Shown one piece after another: positions 1-5,972 of a stretch of 5,989 nt of DNA. A program made the position numbers and the translations under genes. Source of the stretch: Rickettsiales bacterium (GTDB lineage: Bacteria > Pseudomonadota > Alphaproteobacteria > Rickettsiales > UBA1997); contig CANEUR010000068.1 of assembly GCA_947441875.1 (NCBI GenBank), positions 1-5,989 of the forward strand. The letters are read 5' to 3'. Position 1 is the first letter of the stretch. The number at the start of each line of letters is the position of its first letter. The notes beneath the pieces were generated by a model. The model was not told where the DNA came from. It saw only the letters and a program-made list of their open reading frames with translations, and made no database searches.

Positions 1-66
1 AGCGCCAGCAACGGTAGGAGCACCAGCACCAGTAGCGCCAGCAACGGTAGGAGCACCAGCTCCAGC
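1..66 (-). repeat. 33-base in-frame tandem repeat in the virB6-like tail, open at the left edge
   Basis: Bases 1-27 and 34-60 are identical, each followed by a near-matching hexamer (28-33 accagt, 61-66 tccagc). This gives a 33-base period, eleven codons. On the minus strand it encodes two copies of an Ala/Gly unit, AGAPTVAGATG, from residue 884. The second copy runs into the window edge, so the copy number is unknown. The block is clearly richer in G+C than the AT-rich DNA around it. Confidence 0.85.
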
Positions 67-2709
67 AACATTTTTTTTGCCTGTAATGTTTTTATATAAT
101 GTACTACCAATATTCATAGCGGTATCTATAGTAGACTTTTTGGCAAATTGTGCAAAACTATTTGCTCTATCTATAGTAGACTTTTTGGCAAATTGTGCAA
201 AACTATTTGCTCTATTTTTGATATAAGATTTTGCCATGCCAGCAATATAAGAAGAATTGGCAAATTTTATGCCAGAAGCTAAGGTTTTTAAGGCCTCATT
301 GGTGGTTTGTGATGCTAGGTTAGATGCTGCTTTTGAGTTTCCTGCGGTATTTTGATTATCGGCAATATTGATAATTTTACCAGAAATTTCTGGAGCATAA
401 GAAGCAATTAGGCTTGTTATGTAAACCAAAGCAATAGCTCTTGCTAATGCAAAGATATAGCCAAAAAAATTATTTAAATTTTCTTCACTATTATCTCCTT
501 GAATCCAAACTGCTATTTTTAAAAAAGAAGGACCAATTGGTCTTAAACAAGAATGTTCGCCAAGAATGGCTAATAAATCAGTATATACAATACTAATAAA
601 TGGAAAAGTAAGAGCTACCAAAATAACTATATCTAGGGCTCTAGCAAAGGTAAAAGCAATCCATTTAGTGAAAAAGCCTTTCGTTTTTGAAAAAAGTAAA
701 AATAAAAAGAAAATTGGCCCTAAAGATAATGCTAAAAGAATTTGTAACCAGTTTAAAATATAGGTCATCAGGAGTTTAAAAATTGTTTTTACTAAAAAAT
801 ATAACAACACTATTAAAAGCACCGCTCCAATTAGCCATTTGGTAAAAACTGCACTTACTATTGCCCCTAATGTTTTTATGGAAAAAATTTTTTCTAGTAT
901 TTTATCAAAATAGGCAAAATTAACATTGCTACTAAGAGAAACTTCTGTTAGCATACGAGAAGTGCCATCGAAATTAAAAGCTTTACTGAAGTTAGTAACT
1001 ATTTCTAGAAGATAATTTAGACCTTCTAAAACAATATTAATCAGATATTTTTGATAAAAATAAAAACCCAAAGTGGAATAACCAATATTGTTCTGGAGTT
1101 GTTGCATTGTTGTGGCAGGATCTAGTTTAACTGTTTTGCCTGTTGCCAGATTAACTAAAGAAGGATCAAGAAAAGCAAAAACTATTCCTATTTTGAATAT
1201 GCGTATTATTAATTCTTTTTGATTTATTTCTGATAGCCCCATTAAGTAGCTTGCTCCATAAAAAAGCAAAAATAAAGCTAATATCAGCCTAATAATGGTT
1301 ATGTTTTTTACTGTAAAGTTTTCGTAAGTAGCACGTATTAAACCATTTTTATTAATAGCATCGATGACTTGTTTTGCATGGGTAATTGCACCTTCATCTT
1401 GATTTTTTTTTGCATAGTTTTGAGTTTGTATACCGCTTGATATATTTATATAATATTTATTACTTTCTTTGTTATCTGTATAAAAATTATCGTAGATTTT
1501 AAATTTTATTTTATATCCAGGCGGTATAGTAATTGGATTGTGAGTGTTGTCTAAAAAAGAATTTGGCAATATATAGTCTGGATTAGATGTTGATAATTTA
1601 AAGCTAGTTACTGCCTTTTCACAAACTCCTTTGCGATAATTCGAGCATATTTGATTAAAAGAATAAAGGTGATAGGCATAAATTTTACCGTTATACCCGG
1701 GCATATCAGAATGTTGTGGAAATAAACCAAGATACAAATTAAAGCCACTTGATGCAGAACAAGAGGTTACATTATGATAATTAACATCTTTTAGTGTGGT
1801 AATTTTAGCTTGGTCTGTTTCTGTGGTTTTTAGTTCTTTTTCGTAGTAATTTTGTGGAAAATGCACAATTTCATAGCCACCTACTCTATTTTCATCGGTA
1901 ATATTTTTAAAATCGGCAGTAAGTAAGTGGGTTGCTTTACTGTAATATTTGCCGTTTTTTATGTAATTTTGATTTAAGAAATTATTAATGCCAAGATTTG
2001 TTCCGGTAGTAAAATTAGGATGACCGGCACCTAAATTTAATGCCCACTCCATTGGAATACAAGTATATTCTTGCGAATTTATATTGGTTTTTGATAATGG
2101 TGATTTAATGTTTACTGATGTAGCAGAAATTTCTATTATTTCATTGCTAGCACCTTTGCTACAAACAACTCTTTCGTTATTATCTATGATGTCGTAATGT
2201 GCTTTTTCGAGGTAACCTAAAACTACTTCGCATTCTGGTTTTGTGGTTTCAATTGGTGCAAAAAGTTCTTTTGAAGTGTTGTAGTATCTAAAAGATTGAG
2301 TTGATTTTGTAGGTGAGATATAAATTTTTGGACCACAAATGCAATTAGGTGTTTGGTAGTATATTGAGCCATTTGGATTATATTTAACAATTTTTGAGCA
2401 AATGTTACAAGGATGTAGTGTATTATTGCCATGGGCATCAATACCACTTGAGTTTCTTGTGTCAATTTTTATGATGAGATCTTCGCCATTTGTATAGTAG
2501 GTAGTATCTTGCCAATCAGCAAGTTGTGTTTGCCATAAATCTTGTGAGCCATTAGAAAAAATAGTAGTAGGTTTAGCAGAAACTACGATAGATCCATCTC
2601 CAGGATCGTCGGTGCAAGTACCAATTTGGCTAGCTTTTTCACAAGAAGATAAAACCAACAACAAAACAGCTAATAAAATAAAAATATATTTTGTGAAAAA
2701 TTTAAACAC
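1..2709 (-). CDS. virB6: VirB6/TrbL-like type IV secretion channel protein with lipoprotein signal (C-terminus off the left edge)
   Basis: Seen: one uninterrupted frame of 903 codons from GTG 2709 to base 1, with no stop inside the window. An in-frame TAG lies directly before the GTG, so no earlier start is possible. Residues 1-23 form a lipoprotein signal: K3 and K7, a hydrophobic run, and lipobox LSSC with Cys23. Residues 24-465 are mostly polar, with eleven further Cys (32, 101, 104, 123, 125, 160, 183, 217, 317, 355, 363). Hydrophobic segments lie near 470-490, 500-514, 612-640, 650-674, 684-708 and 744-770. The tail from about 772 is rich in Ala, Ser and Lys and carries two tandem repeats. 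Known: VirB6 is the polytopic inner-membrane channel protein of type IV secretion systems, and rickettsial homologues carry long extensions. Inferred: a membrane-anchored periplasmic or surface domain fused to a VirB6 core. The family call rests on topology, size and the nearby virB2. The exact paralogue is not resolved, and the N-terminal domain is not recognised with certainty. Confidence 0.85.
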   Translation of the reverse strand, partial: MFKFFTKYIFILLAVLLLVLSSCEKASQIGTCTDDPGDGSIVVSAKPTTIFSNGSQDLWQTQLADWQDTTYYTNGEDLIIKIDTRNSSGIDAHGNNTLHPCNICSKIVKYNPNGSIYYQTPNCICGPKIYISPTKSTQSFRYYNTSKELFAPIETTKPECEVVLGYLEKAHYDIIDNNERVVCSKGASNEIIEISATSVNIKSPLSKTNINSQEYTCIPMEWALNLGAGHPNFTTGTNLGINNFLNQNYIKNGKYYSKATHLLTADFKNITDENRVGGYEIVHFPQNYYEKELKTTETDQAKITTLKDVNYHNVTSCSASSGFNLYLGLFPQHSDMPGYNGKIYAYHLYSFNQICSNYRKGVCEKAVTSFKLSTSNPDYILPNSFLDNTHNPITIPPGYKIKFKIYDNFYTDNKESNKYYINISSGIQTQNYAKKNQDEGAITHAKQVIDAINKNGLIRATYENFTVKNITIIRLILALFLLFYGASYLMGLSEINQKELIIRIFKIGIVFAFLDPSLVNLATGKTVKLDPATTMQQLQNNIGYSTLGFYFYQKYLINIVLEGLNYLLEIVTNFSKAFNFDGTSRMLTEVSLSSNVNFAYFDKILEKIFSIKTLGAIVSAVFTKWLIGAVLLIVLLYFLVKTIFKLLMTYILNWLQILLALSLGPIFFLFLLFSKTKGFFTKWIAFTFARALDIVILVALTFPFISIVYTDLLAILGEHSCLRPIGPSFLKIAVWIQGDNSEENLNNFFGYIFALARAIALVYITSLIASYAPEISGKIINIADNQNTAGNSKAASNLASQTTNEALKTLASGIKFANSSYIAGMAKSYIKNRANSFAQFAKKSTIDRANSFAQFAKKSTIDTAMNIGSTLYKNITGKKNVAGAGAPTVAGATGAGAPTVAGA
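124..213 (-). repeat. Perfect 45-base tandem duplication in the virB6-like tail
   Basis: Bases 124-168 and 169-213 are identical at all 45 positions and directly adjacent; the next two bases (214-215) also match. The unit is a multiple of three and keeps the frame. It encodes residues 833-847 and 848-862 of the VirB6-like protein, a 15-residue unit beginning RANSFAQFAKK and ending STID. Identity at every synonymous position points to a recent duplication or to ongoing homogenisation. Confidence 0.93.
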
Positions 2710-2763
2710 CTAAATAAGGTAATTGATTTAAAATTAATAACAACATTTTGCTAGAATTTTTTA

Positions 2764-2791
2764 ATAATAAAATTATATATTGCTTTGTCAA
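2764..2791 (-). promoter_or_regulatory. Predicted sigma-70 type promoter of the virB6-like gene
   Basis: On the minus strand a perfect -35 hexamer TTGACA (2786-2791) is separated by 16 bases from TATTAT (2764-2769, five of six consensus positions). Transcription would begin near 2757, about 48 bases before the GTG. The site lies in the 86-base gap between dapF and the virB6-like gene, so the latter can be transcribed independently of efp-dapF. AT-rich DNA yields chance -10 matches, but an exact TTGACA at proper spacing just upstream of a gene is less likely to be chance. Confidence 0.6.
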
Positions 2792-2795
2792 GAGT

Positions 2796-3620
2796 TTAAT
2801 TAATTAAAAAATCGCTATCAAAAAAACCAGTAAAAATCTTTTGACAACCGCCAGTCATGATAATATTTTGACAATTTTGCCAGTGTATTTTTAACTTGCC
2901 ACCAGCAAAAATAACGGTGATCTCGGTATTTTCTACTAAATTTTGCAAAACACTAGCTACCGCCACAGCACAAGCTCCAGAGCCACAGGCCGAGGTTTCG
3001 CCAACCCCTCTTTCCCAAACTCGCACTGCAATTGTGTTGCAATTAAGCACTTGGGCGAATTCAACATTAGTTTTATTTGGAAAATATTGTAAATTATTTT
3101 CAACAGCAGGGCCGATGGTATAAAAAAGATTGTCTGGCAAGGGTTTATCAATAAAACAAACGGCATGCGGGTTGCCAATATCAAGAGCCATAAAATTTAG
3201 CTGGTGAAAAACTAAGTTTTGATGCAGAATATGTGCTTGCCCCATATTTACTGCAATGTTTTGATGATCTATTTTTGTGCAAGGTAAAATTTTTTGACCA
3301 ACTGCAATAGTGATGTTTGTTGCTTGTTTTTCGGCAAAAATTAACGAAGCAATGCATCTGGTGGCATTGCCACAAGCTTCAGATCTTGAGCCATCTGAGT
3401 TAAAAATATCAATAGCCACATCGGCAATTTGGCTATTATTTAAAATAATGAGCTGATCGCAACCAATGTTTTTGCGATAACATAATTTTTGGCAAATTTG
3501 ACTAATTTGTGGATATAAAAAATTATAATTATATAAGCGATTGTCGATAATGATAAAATCGTTATCAAGACCACTCATTTTGTAAAAAAAATAACTAGTT
3601 GTTTTTGGCTCTACTAACAT
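2796..3620 (-). CDS. dapF: Diaminopimelate epimerase
   Basis: It interconverts LL- and meso-diaminopimelate in the cytoplasm, supplying peptidoglycan precursor and the substrate for lysine. From ATG 3620 the protein has 274 residues, the usual family length. Both halves of the two-cysteine active site are visible: Cys83 in SEACGNATRC and Cys212 in GETSACGSGACA. Other family motifs are KMSGLDNDF (14-22), GNPHAV (149-154) and RVWERGVGET (200-209). In the first motif Asp19 sits where Gly is usual (family form MHGLGNDF). The start is uncertain. TTG 3644 would add eight residues. ATG 3578 would remove 14, would not overlap efp, but would cut the first beta strand before KM. None of the three has a clear Shine-Dalgarno site free of efp coding constraint. 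With the chosen start the gene overlaps the end of efp by 26 bases, so the two are probably co-transcribed and translationally linked. The stop is TAA at 2796-2798. Confidence 0.95.
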   Translation of the reverse strand: MLVEPKTTSYFFYKMSGLDNDFIIIDNRLYNYNFLYPQISQICQKLCYRKNIGCDQLIILNNSQIADVAIDIFNSDGSRSEACGNATRCIASLIFAEKQATNITIAVGQKILPCTKIDHQNIAVNMGQAHILHQNLVFHQLNFMALDIGNPHAVCFIDKPLPDNLFYTIGPAVENNLQYFPNKTNVEFAQVLNCNTIAVRVWERGVGETSACGSGACAVAVASVLQNLVENTEITVIFAGGKLKIHWQNCQNIIMTGGCQKIFTGFFDSDFLIN

Positions 3621-4164
3621 AATTAAAATCGGTGGTGTTAACAATTATCTCTTCGCCTGATTCAATAAAAGGAGGCACCATAATTTTTACACCATTTTCT
3701 AGGATGGCTGGCTTGTAAGAGGCGGCGGCGGTTTGTCCTTTTACTACGGCATCGGCTTGGGCAATAACAACATTCACCTGTTCTGGCAAGAAAATGCTGA
3801 TAGGCTTTTGATTGCAGTATTCAACTCGAATATTCATGCCCTCGCTTAAAAAAGGTAGAGCATCACCAACTAAACTTTTGGCAAATTCAAAAGTTTCGAA
3901 GGTTTCCATGTTCATGGTAACTAAGTGATTTTGTTCAAAATATTGAAATAACAAATTTTGTTGTTCAACAAAGGCAATATCAACATCTTCGCTTGAGGCA
4001 AATCTGGTGTTGGTTTTGTTGCCAGTTTGGATGTTTTTCATTTCAACCTGAATATAAGCTCCACCTTTACCAGGCTTAACATGTTCTCTTTTAAGAACCT
4101 TCCATAATTGACCTTGAAACTCAAGAACATTGCCTATTTTAATAGAATTAGCATTGGTTTTCAT
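3595..4164 (-). CDS. efp: Elongation factor P
   Basis: EF-P binds ribosomes stalled on consecutive prolines and promotes peptide-bond formation. At 189 residues it has the normal three-domain length. The N-terminal domain carries the conserved loop VKPGKGGAY, with Lys33 at the position corresponding to the modified lysine (Lys34) of E. coli EF-P. The C-terminal domain shows VVKGQTAAAS (140-149) and VPPFIESGEEIIVNT (163-177), typical of the family. The start ATG 4164 puts the loop at the expected distance from the N-terminus; no Shine-Dalgarno sequence precedes it. No lysine-modifying enzyme (EpmA/EpmB or other) is visible here, so the modification cannot be judged. The gene is divergent from virB2 and runs into dapF. 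Confidence 0.96.
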   Translation of the reverse strand: MKTNANSIKIGNVLEFQGQLWKVLKREHVKPGKGGAYIQVEMKNIQTGNKTNTRFASSEDVDIAFVEQQNLLFQYFEQNHLVTMNMETFETFEFAKSLVGDALPFLSEGMNIRVEYCNQKPISIFLPEQVNVVIAQADAVVKGQTAAASYKPAILENGVKIMVPPFIESGEEIIVNTTDFNYVSRAKNN

Positions 4165-4191
4165 AAGCTTTATATTAAATTAAAAATATCA

Positions 4192-4220
4192 ATAATAAAG
4201 GCTGATTTTCTGAAAGGCAA
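4192..4220 (-). promoter_or_regulatory. Possible promoter of efp-dapF
   Basis: On the minus strand TTGCCT (4215-4220, four of six -35 positions) and TATTAT (4192-4197, five of six -10 positions) are 17 bases apart. The predicted transcript would start near 4185, about 20 bases before the efp ATG. It shares the 159-base divergent gap with the virB2 promoter. The -35 match is only moderate and the region is AT-rich, so this is tentative. Confidence 0.4.
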
Positions 4221-4262
4221 CAGCTAAAATAAAAATAATTATAAAAATTTAGGAAAATTAAA

Positions 4263-4290
4263 TTGACAATTATTTTTTTTGATTTATAAT
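4263..4290 (+). promoter_or_regulatory. Predicted consensus sigma-70 type promoter of virB2
   Basis: A perfect TTGACA (4263-4268) and a perfect TATAAT (4285-4290) are separated by 16 bases, giving a likely start near 4297 and a leader of about 27 bases before the virB2 ATG. The spacer is mostly T. Exact matches in both hexamers suggest a strong housekeeping promoter, consistent with a highly expressed pilin subunit. Confidence 0.7.
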
Positions 4291-4323
4291 TTGCTTTACT
4301 AGTTATTAATTTAAACTTTTTTT

Positions 4324-4674
4324 ATGTCAAATATTTTTTTAAAAATTAAAAGCTACTTTTTGTTGGTAACTTTTACTGTTTTGTTATTGTTGCCCTTTTT
4401 TTCAACAGCAAATGCTCAAATTCAAGATAATAAAGCATTAAGAGATACAAACAATGTTGCAACTGTTCTTTGTAATGGTGTTAAAATACTAAAAGGTGGT
4501 CCAGTAAAACTTATAACTGCAATGATGGTTATGGCAGTTGGTGCTGGTTTTTTACTTGGTAAAATAGATATCAAAGTAATGATTGGTGTTTGCTTAGGTG
4601 TGGCTGTTGTTTTTGGTGCCCCTAGCATTTATGATGCAATTATTGGTGTTAATAGTGGTGTTACATGTGGCTAA
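4324..4674 (+). CDS. virB2: VirB2/TrbC-family type IV secretion pilin
   Basis: VirB2 is the major pilin of the type IV secretion pilus, inserted in the inner membrane before assembly. The 116-residue product has a signal peptide: lysines at 7 and 9, a hydrophobic core at 11-26, and a cleavage site after STANA (Ala31, then Gln32). The mature part of about 85 residues holds two membrane helices, near 60-79 and 84-106, separated by a short charged turn GKIDIK (79-84). This fits the VirB2/TrbC pattern, including LCN (49-51) at the start and VVFGAPSIYDAI (95-106) at the end of the second helix. Cys50 and Cys115 flank the helices and could form a disulfide; this is inference. No Shine-Dalgarno site precedes ATG 4324. 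It stands alone between efp and rpmB rather than in a virB cluster. Scattered vir genes are known in Rickettsiales. Confidence 0.88.
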   Translation: MSNIFLKIKSYFLLVTFTVLLLLPFFSTANAQIQDNKALRDTNNVATVLCNGVKILKGGPVKLITAMMVMAVGAGFLLGKIDIKVMIGVCLGVAVVFGAPSIYDAIIGVNSGVTCG

Positions 4675-4731
4675 CGACAGTGATTTTAATGCGCTATAAA
4701 TTTAATATAAACTTACCAAAATTACATACTT

Positions 4732-4737
4732 TATAAT
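4732..4737 (+). promoter_or_regulatory. Possible -10 element directly before rpmB
   Basis: A perfect TATAAT ends seven bases before the rpmB ATG, so transcription from it would begin at or next to the start codon. No good -35 exists at 15-18 bases; the nearest, TTACCA (4713-4718), is only 13 bases away, and no TGn extension is present. rpmB may equally be read from the virB2 promoter. Confidence 0.3.
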
Positions 4738-4743
4738 TATTAT

Positions 4744-5034
4744 ATGTCAAAAATTTGTCAAATACTTTCTGTTAAACCGCAAAGTGGAAACACCGTTTCT
4801 CACTCTAATCGTAAAAATCGTCGAAGATTTTTGCCTAATTTAAAACAAATGTCTTTTCCTAGTAAAGTTTTAGGAGTAAACATAAAATTATCAGTTGCCA
4901 CTTCTACTTTACGCACCATAAATAAATATGGCGATATAGATAACTTTTTGCTTAATTTTCGCTTTCATAAACTGTCTGCTACCGCTCAGGTTTTAAGGCT
5001 AAAAATTAAAAAGAAAGTCCAATTAGTTGCTTAA
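4744..5034 (+). CDS. rpmB: 50S ribosomal protein L28 (bL28)
   Basis: L28 is a small basic protein of the large ribosomal subunit. The 96-residue product matches the longer alphaproteobacterial form; the E. coli protein is about 78 residues. The N-terminus MSKICQI aligns with the family start, followed by the signature SGNTVSHSN (14-22) and RRRFLPNL (26-33). A second conserved block, KLSVATSTLRTINKYGDIDNFL, starts near residue 55 and resembles alphaproteobacterial L28. The start codon is fixed by that N-terminal match. The gene lies 69 bases after virB2 and 45 before pyrE. No terminator is evident in either gap, so a virB2-rpmB-pyrE transcript is possible. Confidence 0.96.
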   Translation: MSKICQILSVKPQSGNTVSHSNRKNRRRFLPNLKQMSFPSKVLGVNIKLSVATSTLRTINKYGDIDNFLLNFRFHKLSATAQVLRLKIKKKVQLVA

Positions 5035-5079
5035 AAATATATAAACAGCTTAAAACCTCTTGATTTAAAAAAAATCACC

Positions 5080-5700
5080 ATGATTCATAATTCACAAATA
5101 TTCGATAAGTCAAAAATATTCGCTATATTTGAAGAATTTGGAGCAATATTAAAAGGTCATTTTATTTTATCTTCTGGCTTGCATTCTAATATTTACTTGC
5201 AATCGGCAAAAGTATTGATGCACCCTGATTTGGCAGAACAAATCTGCAAACAATTAGCTCAAAAAATTAATTCTTTTTTATCAAAAAATTACCCTAATAA
5301 TCTTGTTGTAGTTTCGCCAGCAATGGGAGGAGTGGTGGTGGGCTTTGAAGTTGCCAAACATCTTAATGCTAAAGCCATATTTTGTGAAAGAGTAAATGGT
5401 AATTTCGAACTCAGAAGGGGTTTTTCTTTACAGCCAAACCAACCTGTTATAGTTATTGAAGATGTTATTACTACTGGTAAATCAACCATCGAAACCATTA
5501 ATTTAGTTACAAGTCATGGGGCAAATGTGGTGGCAATTGGTTGTTTAATAGATCGTCGCAATAAAAACTCTCCTCAATCTTTACCTGCACAATTATTTTC
5601 TTTGCTAGAAATCGAAGTAGAAACCTTCGATAGCCAAAATATTCCAACTTATCTGCAAAACATTCCTGCTATTAAACCGGGTAGCAGATTTTTAAAATAA
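5080..5700 (+). CDS. pyrE: Orotate phosphoribosyltransferase
   Basis: PyrE joins orotate to PRPP to give orotidine 5'-monophosphate, the fifth step of de novo UMP synthesis, in the cytoplasm. The 206-residue product shows the family landmarks in order: orotate/PRPP-side motif LSSGLHSNIYLQ (30-41), SPAMGG (79-84), the ERVNGNFELRRGF loop (103-115) and the PRPP-binding motif VIVIEDVITTGKS (123-135). The long ERV..F.LRRGF segment followed by EDVITTG is characteristic of the alphaproteobacterial type. The frame is intact and no catalytic motif is missing, so the gene looks functional. ATG 5080 is preceded by an A-rich leader without a Shine-Dalgarno site. No other pyr gene is present in the window. 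Retention of this step sets the organism apart from Rickettsia itself. Confidence 0.96.
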   Translation: MIHNSQIFDKSKIFAIFEEFGAILKGHFILSSGLHSNIYLQSAKVLMHPDLAEQICKQLAQKINSFLSKNYPNNLVVVSPAMGGVVVGFEVAKHLNAKAIFCERVNGNFELRRGFSLQPNQPVIVIEDVITTGKSTIETINLVTSHGANVVAIGCLIDRRNKNSPQSLPAQLFSLLEIEVETFDSQNIPTYLQNIPAIKPGSRFLK

Positions 5701-5776
5701 TCAAACTTCAATGTAATAGATGTCGCGCTAGTAATTTGTTTTAATTTTTTGCTATGTTTTTATGTAGAGATTTTAA

Positions 5777-5817
5777 CTATTTTTAGCTTCATATTCAACA
5801 TATTAAGCTAAAAATAG
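5777..5817. repeat. Inverted repeat with perfect 13-base arms downstream of pyrE
   Basis: Arm 5777-5789 (CTATTTTTAGCTT) is the exact reverse complement of 5805-5817. The 15-base loop holds a further four-base ATAT/ATAT pairing, leaving a five-base tip. It lies 77 bases after the pyrE stop. It could end transcription or stabilise the pyrE message, but no T-run follows on either strand, so it is not a textbook intrinsic terminator. The right arm could instead pair partly with 5832-5844 in an alternative fold. Confidence 0.7.
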
Positions 5818-5886
5818 GTAAAATTTATACCAAAAATAGCAAATAAAGCAAAATATAATTAGCGATATAACACTTCCTCTAACTAG

Positions 5887-5954
5887 TTTTGTTGATAATT
5901 TCTTTGGGTCTAGACAATTTTAGAGAGGATTTTCTCTAATTATTTTCAACAAAA
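5887..5954. repeat. Long imperfect stem-loop with nested hairpin in the 3' intergenic region
   Basis: TTTTGTTGA (5887-5895) pairs perfectly with 5946-5954. The pairing continues TAATT (5896-5900) with AATTA (5938-5942) after a three-base TTT bulge. Inside, TTAGAGA (5920-5926) and TCTCTAA (5933-5939) form a nested seven-base stem with a six-base loop; it competes for two bases of the outer stem. Together with the hairpin at 5777-5817 it makes the gene-free stretch 5701-5989 strongly palindromic. No tRNA, rRNA or known structured RNA is recognisable. No open frame of note is present. Confidence 0.55.
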
Positions 5955-5972
5955 TTTTATATAAATTTTGTT
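5948..5972 (+). terminator. Possible AT-only hairpin terminator near the right edge
   Basis: AACAAAATTT (5948-5957) and AAATTTTGTT (5963-5972) are perfect 10-base arms around a five-base TATAT loop. They are followed by a T-rich stretch (TTCTATTATT). The left arm overlaps the right arm of the larger stem at 5887-5954, so only one of the two can form at a time. The stem has a single G-C pair in each half and would be weak. Confidence 0.3.

Noticed and set aside
1..213. CRISPR-like repeats at the left edge
   Set aside because: The copies are directly adjacent or nearly so, have no unique spacers, are multiples of three and are in frame within a coding region.
566..763. Open frame of 65 codons on the plus strand
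   Set aside because: It lies wholly within the membrane-core coding region of the virB6-like gene on the other strand and resembles no family.
2223..2465. Open frame of 80 codons on the minus strand
   Set aside because: It is an out-of-frame shadow inside the virB6-like gene, which runs uninterrupted through this stretch.
2896..3375. Three open frames of 64-75 codons overlapping dapF
   Set aside because: They overlap the conserved dapF sequence in other frames and show no recognisable motif.
4422..4628. Minus-strand open frame opposite virB2
   Set aside because: It is antisense to a convincing pilin gene; its Thr/Pro-rich product mirrors the codons of the real gene.
4675..4743. Intrinsic terminator between virB2 and rpmB
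   Set aside because: Only very short AT palindromes are present, with no stable stem and no T-run.
5289..5498. Minus-strand open frame opposite pyrE
   Set aside because: It is antisense to the PRPP-binding region of pyrE, with no family resemblance.
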